A stretch of 8,053 nt of DNA from Minisyncoccota bacterium. Its GTDB lineage: Bacteria > Patescibacteriota > Minisyncoccia > Minisyncoccales > MHMH01. The stretch lies in contig JAQUTZ010000017.1 in NCBI GenBank assembly GCA_028694095.1, forward strand, positions 1,785 to 9,837, written 5' to 3'. The notes below the pieces were generated by a model, which worked only from the letters and a program-made list of their open reading frames with translations, was not told the origin of the DNA and searched no databases. The position numbers were made by a program, and so were the translations under genes. Below, in pieces: positions 1 through 5,227 of this stretch (position 1 is the first letter of the stretch; every line of letters starts with the position of its first letter).

Positions 1-1260
1 TTAGTTTTTTACCCTTTTAATTGCAGCTCCGATTTTCTGCAGCCTTTCTTCTATTTTTTCGTATCCCCTGTCTATCTGATAGATATTATTAATTATACTC
101 TCCCCTTTTGCAATAAGCCCGGCAATTATCAGGGCTGCTCCCCCCCTCAAGTCGAAAGAGCCCAGTTCCCTGCCGTACAATTGGGTCGGCCCGTTGATAA
201 TCGCCCGGTGGGGATCGGCGAAATATATTTCCGCTCCCATTTTATTCAATTCTTCCAGGTACTTCAGCCTTCCTTCGTATAAAGGATCGTGAATTAAAGT
301 CGAACCTTTAGCCTGAGTGGCCAAAACTCCGAAAGCGGACTGGAGATCGGAGGGAATGCCCGGATAAGGAAGGCTTTGTATCTTATCTATCTTAAGCTGC
401 TTCCAGGGCCTGACCCTCACGGTTTTCCCAGAGATTTCGCAAGGAACTCCGAAGTCCTTAAGTTTCTTTAGGGGCAACTCTAAAAAATCCACTTCCACGT
501 TTTTAACTAAAACGTCTCCCTTGCAGGCCGCGGCAGTAAGAATGAAAGTACCAGCCTCAATAGGGTCGTTCATTATCTTGTGAGTAGCTCCGTTCAGCTG
601 TCTTTTCCCCTCGATAATCAATCGGTGAGTACCGATGCCCTTAATTTTTACTCCCATTTTCTTTAAAAACTTTGCCAACTCCTGAACCTGATAATCCTGG
701 TCAGCGGTTTTAATAATGGTCTTTTTGGGAATTAAGCTGGCGAAAAGCATCAGGTTTTCTGTGGCAGTAACGCTAAACTCGTTGAGAACAACAGCCCCTC
801 CGGAGCCTCTTCCGGAAAGCAGGTATTTATTGCCGTCTTTGGTTATTTTAACTCCCAATTGCTTGAAGCCGTCCAAGTGGGCGTCAATCGGCCTGGCTCC
901 TATGATGCATCCGCCCGGCTGGGGAAATTTAACGTTGCCGAATCTGGCCAAAAGAGGCCCGAACAGCAGAACCGAACCCCTCAGCAATCCGATCAAATCC
1001 CCCCTTATCTGGTCCGGGTCTATTTGAGAATTCTTTATTTTTATGCGCCTTTCCCCTTCCCAGGTCACCTTGGCGCCCATGCTTTTTAATAATTCTATAA
1101 TCCTAAAAACGTCCTCAATCAGAGGAAGGTTGCCTATGGTGCATTCTTTTTTAGTTAAAAGAGAAGCAGCTAAAATCGGGAAGGCGGCGTTCTTGGCTCC
1201 CCTAGCTTCTATTACTCCTCTCAGAGGTCTGTCCCCTTGAATAACAAAATGGTCTGCCAT
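1..1260 (-). CDS. murA: UDP-N-acetylglucosamine 1-carboxyvinyltransferase (MurA)
   Basis: This enzyme transfers enolpyruvate from phosphoenolpyruvate to the 3'-OH of UDP-GlcNAc, the first committed step of peptidoglycan synthesis in the cytoplasm. The 419-residue length is normal for the family and the gene is complete, with its TAA at the window edge. Visible signatures are GAKNA with Lys23 near the N-terminus, the PGGCxIGxRPxDxH loop with active-site Cys118, the PSDLQ motif with Asp305 (general base position in E. coli MurA), DLRGGA with Arg372, and IDRGYEKIEE near the C-terminus. Cys118 is present, so a fosfomycin-sensitive type is expected. One oddity is that the usual Glu-Pro-Glu-Ile segment before the second domain repeat reads DQDYQVQEL at residues 187-195. 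The ATG has no Shine-Dalgarno but sits just downstream of a good promoter. The gene is separated from the upstream Nudix gene by a terminator, so it is probably its own transcription unit. Confidence 0.96.
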   Translation of the reverse strand: MADHFVIQGDRPLRGVIEARGAKNAAFPILAASLLTKKECTIGNLPLIEDVFRIIELLKSMGAKVTWEGERRIKIKNSQIDPDQIRGDLIGLLRGSVLLFGPLLARFGNVKFPQPGGCIIGARPIDAHLDGFKQLGVKITKDGNKYLLSGRGSGGAVVLNEFSVTATENLMLFASLIPKKTIIKTADQDYQVQELAKFLKKMGVKIKGIGTHRLIIEGKRQLNGATHKIMNDPIEAGTFILTAAACKGDVLVKNVEVDFLELPLKKLKDFGVPCEISGKTVRVRPWKQLKIDKIQSLPYPGIPSDLQSAFGVLATQAKGSTLIHDPLYEGRLKYLEELNKMGAEIYFADPHRAIINGPTQLYGRELGSFDLRGGAALIIAGLIAKGESIINNIYQIDRGYEKIEERLQKIGAAIKRVKN

Positions 1261-1268
1261 GCTTATTT

Positions 1269-1297
1269 ATTCTATGTTAAATTACCCCTTTTGGCAA
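1269..1297 (-). promoter_or_regulatory. Predicted murA promoter, near-leaderless
   Basis: On the minus strand a -35 TTGCCA (1292-1297) and a -10 TAGAAT (1269-1274) are separated by exactly 17 bp. Each hexamer matches the sigma-70 consensus at five of six positions. Transcription would start at about 1261-1263, so the murA ATG at 1260 would have almost no leader. The transcription start is inferred. Confidence 0.65.
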
Positions 1298-1312
1298 ATG
1301 ACCAATTAAAGG

Positions 1313-1344
1313 AAAAAGGCGTCCATTTATATGAACGCCTTTTT
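1313..1344 (-). terminator. Intrinsic terminator after the Nudix gene
   Basis: AAAAAGGCGT (1313-1322) pairs perfectly with ACGCCTTTTT (1335-1344). Inside, after one mismatch, CAT/ATG pairs close a TTAT loop. It begins four bases past the Nudix stop codon. In the minus direction the stem ends in five T; in the plus direction it is followed by TTTTTGTTTTT, so it may work both ways. It separates Nudix transcription from the murA promoter. Confidence 0.8.
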
Positions 1345-1348
1345 GTTT

Positions 1349-1858
1349 TTAAGAGGAATACGCTTGATTGATCATAAACCGCATTCTGGGCGAAACGATT
1401 TCCACGCCCTCCAGTTCTTTCGGGAAAAAGCGCACCCGGCCCTCTTCCCACATATCGAAATGGTCGGGTCCGGTTCGAACTTCTTCCCTGCTGAAGTGCA
1501 GCGGAATGACGAAAGCCAGGTCGATTAATCCGTTCTTGGACAGCCAGGCCGGAATCATCGCAACGGGATCGGGCAGCTTGATTAGTTCCAAGCCGGCCTC
1601 CTCCGCCAGCTCTCTCTTGAGGCAGTTGAATACCACTTCTGTGTAGTCGGCGGTAAAATCGTCCAGTTCGACGCCCCCGCCGATTAACTCCCATTTTCCG
1701 GAAAGATCTTTTCCGTAGAGAGAGTCGCTCTCGGCCCGGTTGCGCAGCAGAACGTTTCTATCGCTCGCGTCGAATACTGCTGTAAAAATTCCGATGCCGG
1801 TAGCTACGGCCCTGCCGCGGCTGAGGTTCTTCTGGCAATTCTCCAGAATCTTATCCAT
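1349..1858 (-). CDS. Nudix hydrolase, substrate unknown
   Basis: The 169-residue protein is a predicted Nudix pyrophosphohydrolase, a family that cleaves nucleoside diphosphates linked to another moiety in a Mg-dependent reaction. The Nudix box is seen at about residues 60-91: GGGVE, then Glu74, then RELAEEAGL (Arg82, Glu83, Glu86, Glu87, Gly89), with the correct E-x7-RE-x2-EE-x-G spacing. Between GGGVE and the RE core there are about seven more residues than in most members, and the usual Gly five residues before Glu74 is Phe68. The N-terminal part (residues 16-60) carries the strand pattern that precedes the box. The ATG at 1858 is supported by a strong AGGAGG upstream. The gene has its own consensus promoter and terminator. 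Sampled GC is about 53-60 percent, against 35-55 percent in sampled murA segments. Nothing visible fixes the substrate. Confidence 0.88.
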   Translation of the reverse strand: MDKILENCQKNLSRGRAVATGIGIFTAVFDASDRNVLLRNRAESDSLYGKDLSGKWELIGGGVELDDFTADYTEVVFNCLKRELAEEAGLELIKLPDPVAMIPAWLSKNGLIDLAFVIPLHFSREEVRTGPDHFDMWEEGRVRFFPKELEGVEIVSPRMRFMINQAYSS

Positions 1859-1863
1859 ATTAT

Positions 1864-1869
1864 CCTCCT
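1864..1869 (-). promoter_or_regulatory. Strong Shine-Dalgarno for the Nudix gene
   Basis: AGGAGG lies five bases upstream of the ATG at 1858, within a longer AAAGGAGGATA context. It is the only clear Shine-Dalgarno in the window and fixes this start. Confidence 0.85.
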
Positions 1870-1889
1870 TTCTTAATGTGCGATGGCTT

Positions 1890-1918
1890 ATTATAATAGA
1901 TTGATTTTAATTTGTCAA
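1890..1918 (-). promoter_or_regulatory. Consensus promoter for the Nudix gene
   Basis: A perfect TTGACA (1913-1918) and a perfect TATAAT (1890-1895) lie 17 bp apart on the minus strand. The predicted start near 1883 gives a leader of about 25 nt that contains the AGGAGG site. It interleaves with the plus-strand promoter of the divergent PEGA gene. Confidence 0.85.
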
Positions 1919-1920
1919 TC
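1899..1920. repeat. Inverted repeat between divergent promoters
   Basis: GATTGA (1899-1904) and TCAATC (1915-1920) form a perfect dyad with a 10-base A/T-rich spacer. The dyad covers the -35 elements of both divergent promoters. Part of the symmetry comes from the two -35 boxes themselves, but the outer GA/TC pairs extend it. It may be an operator or simply back-to-back -35 boxes. Confidence 0.45.
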
Positions 1921-1929
1921 GGGTATAAT
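1901..1929 (+). promoter_or_regulatory. Predicted promoter of the PEGA gene, near-leaderless
   Basis: TTGATT (1901-1906) and a perfect TATAAT (1924-1929) lie 17 bp apart on the plus strand. The predicted start at about 1936 is about three bases before the ATG at 1939. There is no Shine-Dalgarno. Confidence 0.75.
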
Positions 1930-1938
1930 GGATATGAA

Positions 1939-2751
1939 ATGACTCGAAAAACCAGAACAACTTTATTTATAATCTGCCTTTTTTTATTCCTTCTGGCGGC
2001 TCCCGGGGTAGTGCTTTATTCCCAAGGATACCGCTTTGATTTCGAGCAAAGAACGATTACGCAAACCGGGGCTTTTTATTGCAAGGTTCTCCCCGGAAAC
2101 GCCGATGTTTATATCAACGACAAATATGCAAAAAGAACGTCCATGTTTGGCAACTCGGCTTTGCTGGAAAACCTTCTTCCCAGAAAATACAAAATAGAAA
2201 TAAGGAAAGACGGATACTATTCTTGGCAAAAGAATCTTGAAATTAGAGAAAGGCAGGTTGCCGAGGCGAAACACGTAATCCTCTTTCTAAAAGAACTGCA
2301 ATTAGAAGAAGTGCCGGAAGAAGAGGCTGTCGATGTTCTGGAAATAATGGACCGCGCGCCGGAGAAAGAGGTTCCCCAGGAATTGGCGGGGTTAAGTTTT
2401 AAGAATTTCTCGGTTTCTCCAGACAAGAAAAAAATCGCTTACTTTACCGACTACGAAATACGGGTGCTTTTCCTGGAAAATCATTATGATTTAGGCAAAC
2501 TAGCCGGAGATACCGCTTTCTTAACCAGATTCTCCGAAAAAATAGAAAATGTTTTTTGGCTGGACAGCTATTACCTGCTTTTCAGCGCGGGAGACAAAAT
2601 CAAAGTAGCGGAAATCGACAACAGGGACAAGCCCAATATGGTTGACTTGGCTGAATCAAAAAATCCCAAATTGTATTGGGATGAAGATAAAGAAACCATG
2701 TACGTTTTAAGCGAAGGCGTTCTTTATAAAAATTCCGCCCTACTCCCCTAA
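1939..2751 (+). CDS. Membrane-anchored PEGA-domain protein
   Basis: The 270-residue protein has a basic N-terminus (MTRKTRTT), one hydrophobic segment at about residues 8-27 that should act as an uncleaved anchor or signal peptide, and then a PEGA-type beta domain at about 44-117. That domain holds 'ADVYIND' and 'KYKIEIRKDGYYSWQK', the usual K-x-GY-x-x-W core. An acidic linker follows (about 118-148), then a beta-rich region with phrases such as 'SVSPDKKKIAYF' and 'IENVFWLDSYYLLF' that resemble WD40/TolB-like blades, too few for a full propeller. PEGA proteins are surface or envelope proteins of mostly unknown role, and most of this one should lie outside the membrane. An in-frame TTG at 1912 would add nine residues, but the -10 box lies inside that extension, so the ATG at 1939 is preferred. 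The 3' end overlaps the converging glycosylase gene by 12 bp. Confidence 0.8.
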   Translation: MTRKTRTTLFIICLFLFLLAAPGVVLYSQGYRFDFEQRTITQTGAFYCKVLPGNADVYINDKYAKRTSMFGNSALLENLLPRKYKIEIRKDGYYSWQKNLEIRERQVAEAKHVILFLKELQLEEVPEEEAVDVLEIMDRAPEKEVPQELAGLSFKNFSVSPDKKKIAYFTDYEIRVLFLENHYDLGKLAGDTAFLTRFSEKIENVFWLDSYYLLFSAGDKIKVAEIDNRDKPNMVDLAESKNPKLYWDEDKETMYVLSEGVLYKNSALLP

Positions 2752-3261
2752 GATATAAAATCTCCAGGGTTTTTTGGCCCAAGCCCCCGCATAATCGACT
2801 CCGACTCTCGGAGCCCTTTTAATTTCGGATTCTTTTACTTTAAAACCCCGGTCTTCAATCCAAAGGCCGCTTTTTTTATTAGCCGGAAGACCGTTGAACT
2901 TTTTATCTATTTTTAAAAACTTGGTAATCCGAGCCGGCCCCCAAACCTTATCCGTTCCCCTTATTAAAACGGCTGCCGGATAACCCTCGGATTCCGTAAC
3001 GATATTCAGCATCCAGTGAATTCCGTAAGTGAAATAAACGTACCACCTCCCCGCCCGGCCGAACATCGCCTTATTCCTTTCGGTTTTACCGCAGCTTGCA
3101 TGGCAAGCTTTGTCGTCCTGCCCGACGTAGGCTTCTACGTCGGTAATCATCAGAGAAATTGTTTTTGAGCGATAACGGCGAACCAAGTACTTGCCCAAAA
3201 GACCCTTAGCTGCAGCTAAGGTATCAATAGAGTAAAATTTAAGAGGAAGCTCTTTCGCCAT
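2740..3261 (-). CDS. 3-methyladenine DNA glycosylase, AAG/MPG family
   Basis: This 173-residue protein should excise alkylated purines (3-methyladenine and related lesions) in base-excision repair. Most residues known from human AAG can be placed. Glu43 in 'TDVEAYVG' is the catalytic general base, Tyr45, His54 and Tyr76 form the base pocket, Tyr79 in 'FTYG' is at the intercalating position, and Asn86 and Arg101 match the conserved Asn and Arg. The C-terminal 'RVGVDYAGAWAKKPWRFY' is also typical. The ATG at 3261 is chosen because homology begins immediately after it; the longer in-frame start at 3366 would run through the upstream nuclease gene. The ATG shares one base with the nuclease stop (TAATG), which implies translational coupling, since there is no Shine-Dalgarno. 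The protein is slightly shorter than most members at both ends but lacks no catalytic position. It ends with TAG inside the PEGA gene. Confidence 0.93.
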   Translation of the reverse strand: MAKELPLKFYSIDTLAAAKGLLGKYLVRRYRSKTISLMITDVEAYVGQDDKACHASCGKTERNKAMFGRAGRWYVYFTYGIHWMLNIVTESEGYPAAVLIRGTDKVWGPARITKFLKIDKKFNGLPANKKSGLWIEDRGFKVKESEIKRAPRVGVDYAGAWAKKPWRFYILGE

Positions 3262-3950
3262 TAAACTTTCTGGCCGGCAATCTTTTCCTTGAAGCTCTCC
3301 CAGGATACTTTCCCGGGGCCGGCCTTGCCGCACAAAGAGCGGAACTGGCAATATCGGCACTGCCAATTGGAAGGATAGTCCTGCAGCCGGTCTGGAATAA
3401 GATTGGCGTCAATATCCTTTTTCACTTCTTCAAGAGATCGTACCAGAGAAAGAGCCCTGTTCTCGTCGCGGTCGATTACAAATTCCTTTAATTCTAAGGT
3501 GTTTTTATTAACATAAAGGAGAATTCCCCTGGGCACTCTGAAATAGTAAAGATAGAGCTGCAACTGGTCTATATTCTCCGGCTTTGGCTCCTTCAGCCTG
3601 TCGAAAATCATGCTGTTCATGCTCTTAATATCCAAAACATAAAGATCCCTGCCGTCGCTGATTATGGCATCAGACCTTCCGGAAATTATTTCTTGGGGAG
3701 GAATATTCACCTCTGAGGCGACGACGTGGACCTCTCTCATACTCAATAAGGGCTTCATGATCAGCTGGTGAACGTGATCCCCGTGATCGAAAAGCCTCAG
3801 TATATTGGCTTGCATTTCCTTGCGCGGAGCGTTTTTGAATTTAAAAAATACGGCTCGGCCGCATTTTCCAGCATCAGTAACGTAAAAATGATGCTGCTCC
3901 CTATCCTTCTGGTTATCTAAATAATATTTATCAATAACCTCTCTGAGCAT
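3261..3950 (-). CDS. Cas4/RecB-like PD-(D/E)XK nuclease with Fe-S cysteines
   Basis: The 229-residue protein has the Cas4-type layout. An N-terminal Cys30 comes first, then His61 in 'FDHGDHVHQLIM', Asp94 in 'GRSDAI', Asp107-x-Lys109 in 'YVLDIKS', and the Gln129-x3-Tyr133 motif. The C-terminal cysteines are C198-x2-C201-x5-C207. Four cysteines with this spacing bind a 4Fe-4S cluster in Cas4 and AddB-like nucleases, and the His/Asp/Asp/Lys set would bind the catalytic metal. Expected activity is single-strand DNA exonuclease or end processing, inferred from the family. The ATG at 3950 is supported by an in-frame stop nine bases upstream and by the need to include Cys30. No cas genes or CRISPR repeats are in the window, so a general repair role is more likely than spacer acquisition. 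It is coupled by a one-base overlap to the downstream glycosylase and lies 35 bp after rpsI. Confidence 0.87.
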   Translation of the reverse strand: MLREVIDKYYLDNQKDREQHHFYVTDAGKCGRAVFFKFKNAPRKEMQANILRLFDHGDHVHQLIMKPLLSMREVHVVASEVNIPPQEIISGRSDAIISDGRDLYVLDIKSMNSMIFDRLKEPKPENIDQLQLYLYYFRVPRGILLYVNKNTLELKEFVIDRDENRALSLVRSLEEVKKDIDANLIPDRLQDYPSNWQCRYCQFRSLCGKAGPGKVSWESFKEKIAGQKV

Positions 3951-3967
3951 TATTGCTTAATTAACGG

Positions 3968-3973
3968 ATTATA
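3968..3973 (-). promoter_or_regulatory. Possible -10 box for the nuclease-glycosylase pair
   Basis: A perfect TATAAT lies in the 35-bp gap after rpsI and would start transcription about 11 bases before the nuclease ATG. No convincing -35 is found at 16-18 bp spacing, so read-through from rpsI is an equally good explanation. Confidence 0.3.
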
Positions 3974-3985
3974 ATAGAGAAAAGA

Positions 3986-4474
3986 TTATCTCTTCCTCCA
4001 TTGAGGAGCTCTCCTGGCCCTTTTCAGGCCGAATTTCTTCCTTTCTCTCATCCTTGAATCTCTGGTTAAAAATCCTTCGTCTCTCAATCTGCTTCTAAGC
4101 TCGGGGTTGAATAAAACCAAAGCCCTGGCAACGCCGTGCCTGACAGCTTCCGCCTGGGAATGCACTCCTCCGCCCTGTACCCTCACCGATACCTTATAAC
4201 TGGAGAGGGCGTCTGTCTTTTCGAAAGGTGAAACGATTATCTCCTGCATTTCCGAAGTAGTGAAATAATCCTTCATGTCCTTTCCGTTTATAGAAATGCT
4301 TTTATCCCCTTCGGTAAAAAGCCGGACCCTGGCTAAAGAGGTTTTTCTCCTGCCGATTCCCTCAAAAAATCGCCCTTCTTTTTGGGGCTTCTGAGGCTTT
4401 GAGGTTTTCTTTACGGCTGGTTTCTTCTCTGTTTTTTTCACGGCTTTTTTAGTTGTCGTTTTCTCTTTTGGCAT
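3986..4474 (-). CDS. rpsI: 30S ribosomal protein S9 with basic N-terminal extension
   Basis: S9 (uS9) binds the 3' domain of 16S rRNA in the small-subunit head, and its C-terminal tail reaches the P-site tRNA. The core starts at about residue 35 with 'RFFEGIGRRKTSLARVRLF' and continues through 'QGGGVHSQAEAVRHGVARAL' (about 100-119) to the 'RDSRMRERKKFGLKRARRAPQW' region and the Lys-Arg terminus that contacts tRNA. At 162 residues it exceeds the usual length of about 130 because of a Lys/Thr/Pro-rich leader of about 34 residues containing several KK pairs. Residues 1-34 are in frame after an ATG with no Shine-Dalgarno, just downstream of a predicted promoter. The first plausible internal Met is past the conserved core start, so the extension belongs to the protein. 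It follows rplM in the usual rplM-rpsI order with a 48-bp gap. Confidence 0.95.
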   Translation of the reverse strand: MPKEKTTTKKAVKKTEKKPAVKKTSKPQKPQKEGRFFEGIGRRKTSLARVRLFTEGDKSISINGKDMKDYFTTSEMQEIIVSPFEKTDALSSYKVSVRVQGGGVHSQAEAVRHGVARALVLFNPELRSRLRDEGFLTRDSRMRERKKFGLKRARRAPQWRKR

Positions 4475-4487
4475 TTTTTAATTCAAG

Positions 4488-4515
4488 ATTATATGTTTAT
4501 TCCTTAGCGAATCAA
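4488..4515 (-). promoter_or_regulatory. Predicted internal promoter upstream of rpsI
   Basis: In the 48-bp gap after rplM, TTGATT (4510-4515) and a perfect TATAAT (4488-4493) lie 16 bp apart on the minus strand. The predicted start near 4481 gives a leader of about 7 nt before the rpsI ATG at 4474. It would add transcription of rpsI on top of read-through from the main cluster. Confidence 0.55.
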
Positions 4516-4522
4516 GCTTTGC

Positions 4523-4870
4523 TTATTCAAACTTTAATCTCTTTATCTGCTCCCTCTTTAGCTTGTTGTGGGGAAGCATGCCCGCAACGGTTCTCTTAAA
4601 AACTTCTGCGGGATCTTTTTCAAAAACCTTGCCAAGCAGAGTTTCCTTAATAGCGCCGGGATAACCCGAGTGGCGATAATATTTCTTCTGCGCCATTTTC
4701 TTGCCGGTAATCTTTATTTTATCGACGTTCTTGACCACTACAAAATCCCCCGAATCCTTATACGGAGCGAAATCCGGTTTATGCTTTCCTCTCAGCAAGA
4801 CCGCTACTTCGGTAGCCAGCCTTCCTAAAACCTTATCTGTAGCATCTATTGTATGGGTGTTTCTTTCCAT
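4523..4870 (-). CDS. rplM: 50S ribosomal protein L13, short form
   Basis: L13 (uL13) is an early-assembling 23S rRNA-binding protein of the large subunit. The conserved core is clear: 'TIDATDKVLGRLATEVAVLLRGKHK' at about residues 7-31, 'DFVVVKNVDKIKITGKK' at about 42-58, 'YYRHSGYPGAIK' at 64-75, and 'VAGMLPHNKLKREQIKRLK' near the end. At 115 residues it is well below the roughly 140 of E. coli L13. About ten residues are missing before the 'DAT' motif, and the C-terminal tail after 'RLKFE' is absent. Stop and start are clean, so this is a compact form and not a frameshift. It starts 6 bp after rplQ ends, so it should be cotranscribed with the alpha-operon genes. Confidence 0.95.
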   Translation of the reverse strand: MERNTHTIDATDKVLGRLATEVAVLLRGKHKPDFAPYKDSGDFVVVKNVDKIKITGKKMAQKKYYRHSGYPGAIKETLLGKVFEKDPAEVFKRTVAGMLPHNKLKREQIKRLKFE

Positions 4871-4876
4871 GATTTC

Positions 4877-5227
4877 TTATTTTATCAATTCAATTATCGC
4901 CATTTTAGCGCCGTCGGTCTTCCTTTGGCCTAATTTCATAATTCTGGTATAGCCCCCCTTCCTTTCTTTATATCTGGGTGCGATATCTTCAATTAATTTT
5001 TTAGCTACTCTATCGGAAAGTCGGGCGGCTATATTCCTCCTGGCGGCCAGACCTTCTTTTTTGGCCATGGTGATAAACTTTTCAGTCAAGCCGGATATCT
5101 CTTTCGCCCTGGCTTCGCTGATCTTTATTTTTTCATTCAAAACCAGCGCGCTTACCAGCGACTTCAAGAGAGCCCTTCTCTGACCGGTTTCCCTACTTAG
5201 TTTTCTTCCTTTTTTTCTTTTCCTCAT
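4877..5227 (-). CDS. rplQ: 50S ribosomal protein L17
   Basis: L17 (bL17) is a large-subunit protein near the peptide exit tunnel. The 116-residue protein is close to the family minimum. It begins with the classic 'MRKRKKGRKLSRETGQRRALLKSL' type N-terminus (conserved pattern M-R-x-R-K-x-G-R-x-L-x-R). It continues with 'ISEARAKEI' and 'LSDRVAKKLIEDIAPRYKERKGGYTRIMKLGQRKTDGAKMAIIELI', the expected C-terminus. The ATG at 5227 lies 35 bp inside the end of rpoA in a different frame, and the conserved N-terminus shows that this overlapping start is real. No Shine-Dalgarno is seen; translation is probably coupled to rpoA. rplM follows after 6 bp. Confidence 0.96.
   Translation of the reverse strand: MRKRKKGRKLSRETGQRRALLKSLVSALVLNEKIKISEARAKEISGLTEKFITMAKKEGLAARRNIAARLSDRVAKKLIEDIAPRYKERKGGYTRIMKLGQRKTDGAKMAIIELIK

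Noticed and set aside
1272..1694. Minus-strand open frame of 140 codons, Arg/Gly-rich
   Set aside because: It is a shifted-frame shadow of the Nudix gene, has no family signature, and would run through the Nudix terminator.
1912..1938. TTG start extending the PEGA protein by nine residues
   Set aside because: The extension contains the -10 box of the gene's own predicted promoter, and the ATG at 1939 gives a typical basic-then-hydrophobic N-terminus.
2717..2740. GGCG...CGCC hairpin near the PEGA/glycosylase junction as a terminator
   Set aside because: Only four base pairs match cleanly and no T run follows in either direction.
3262..3366. Longer N-terminus for the DNA glycosylase (start at 3366)
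   Set aside because: These 35 residues lie within the nuclease gene in another frame and have no glycosylase homology; the ATG at 3261 fits the family and the TAATG junction.
3261..3950. CRISPR-associated Cas4 with a nearby array
   Set aside because: No repeat-spacer structure or other cas gene is visible anywhere in the window; only the nuclease family resemblance is supported.
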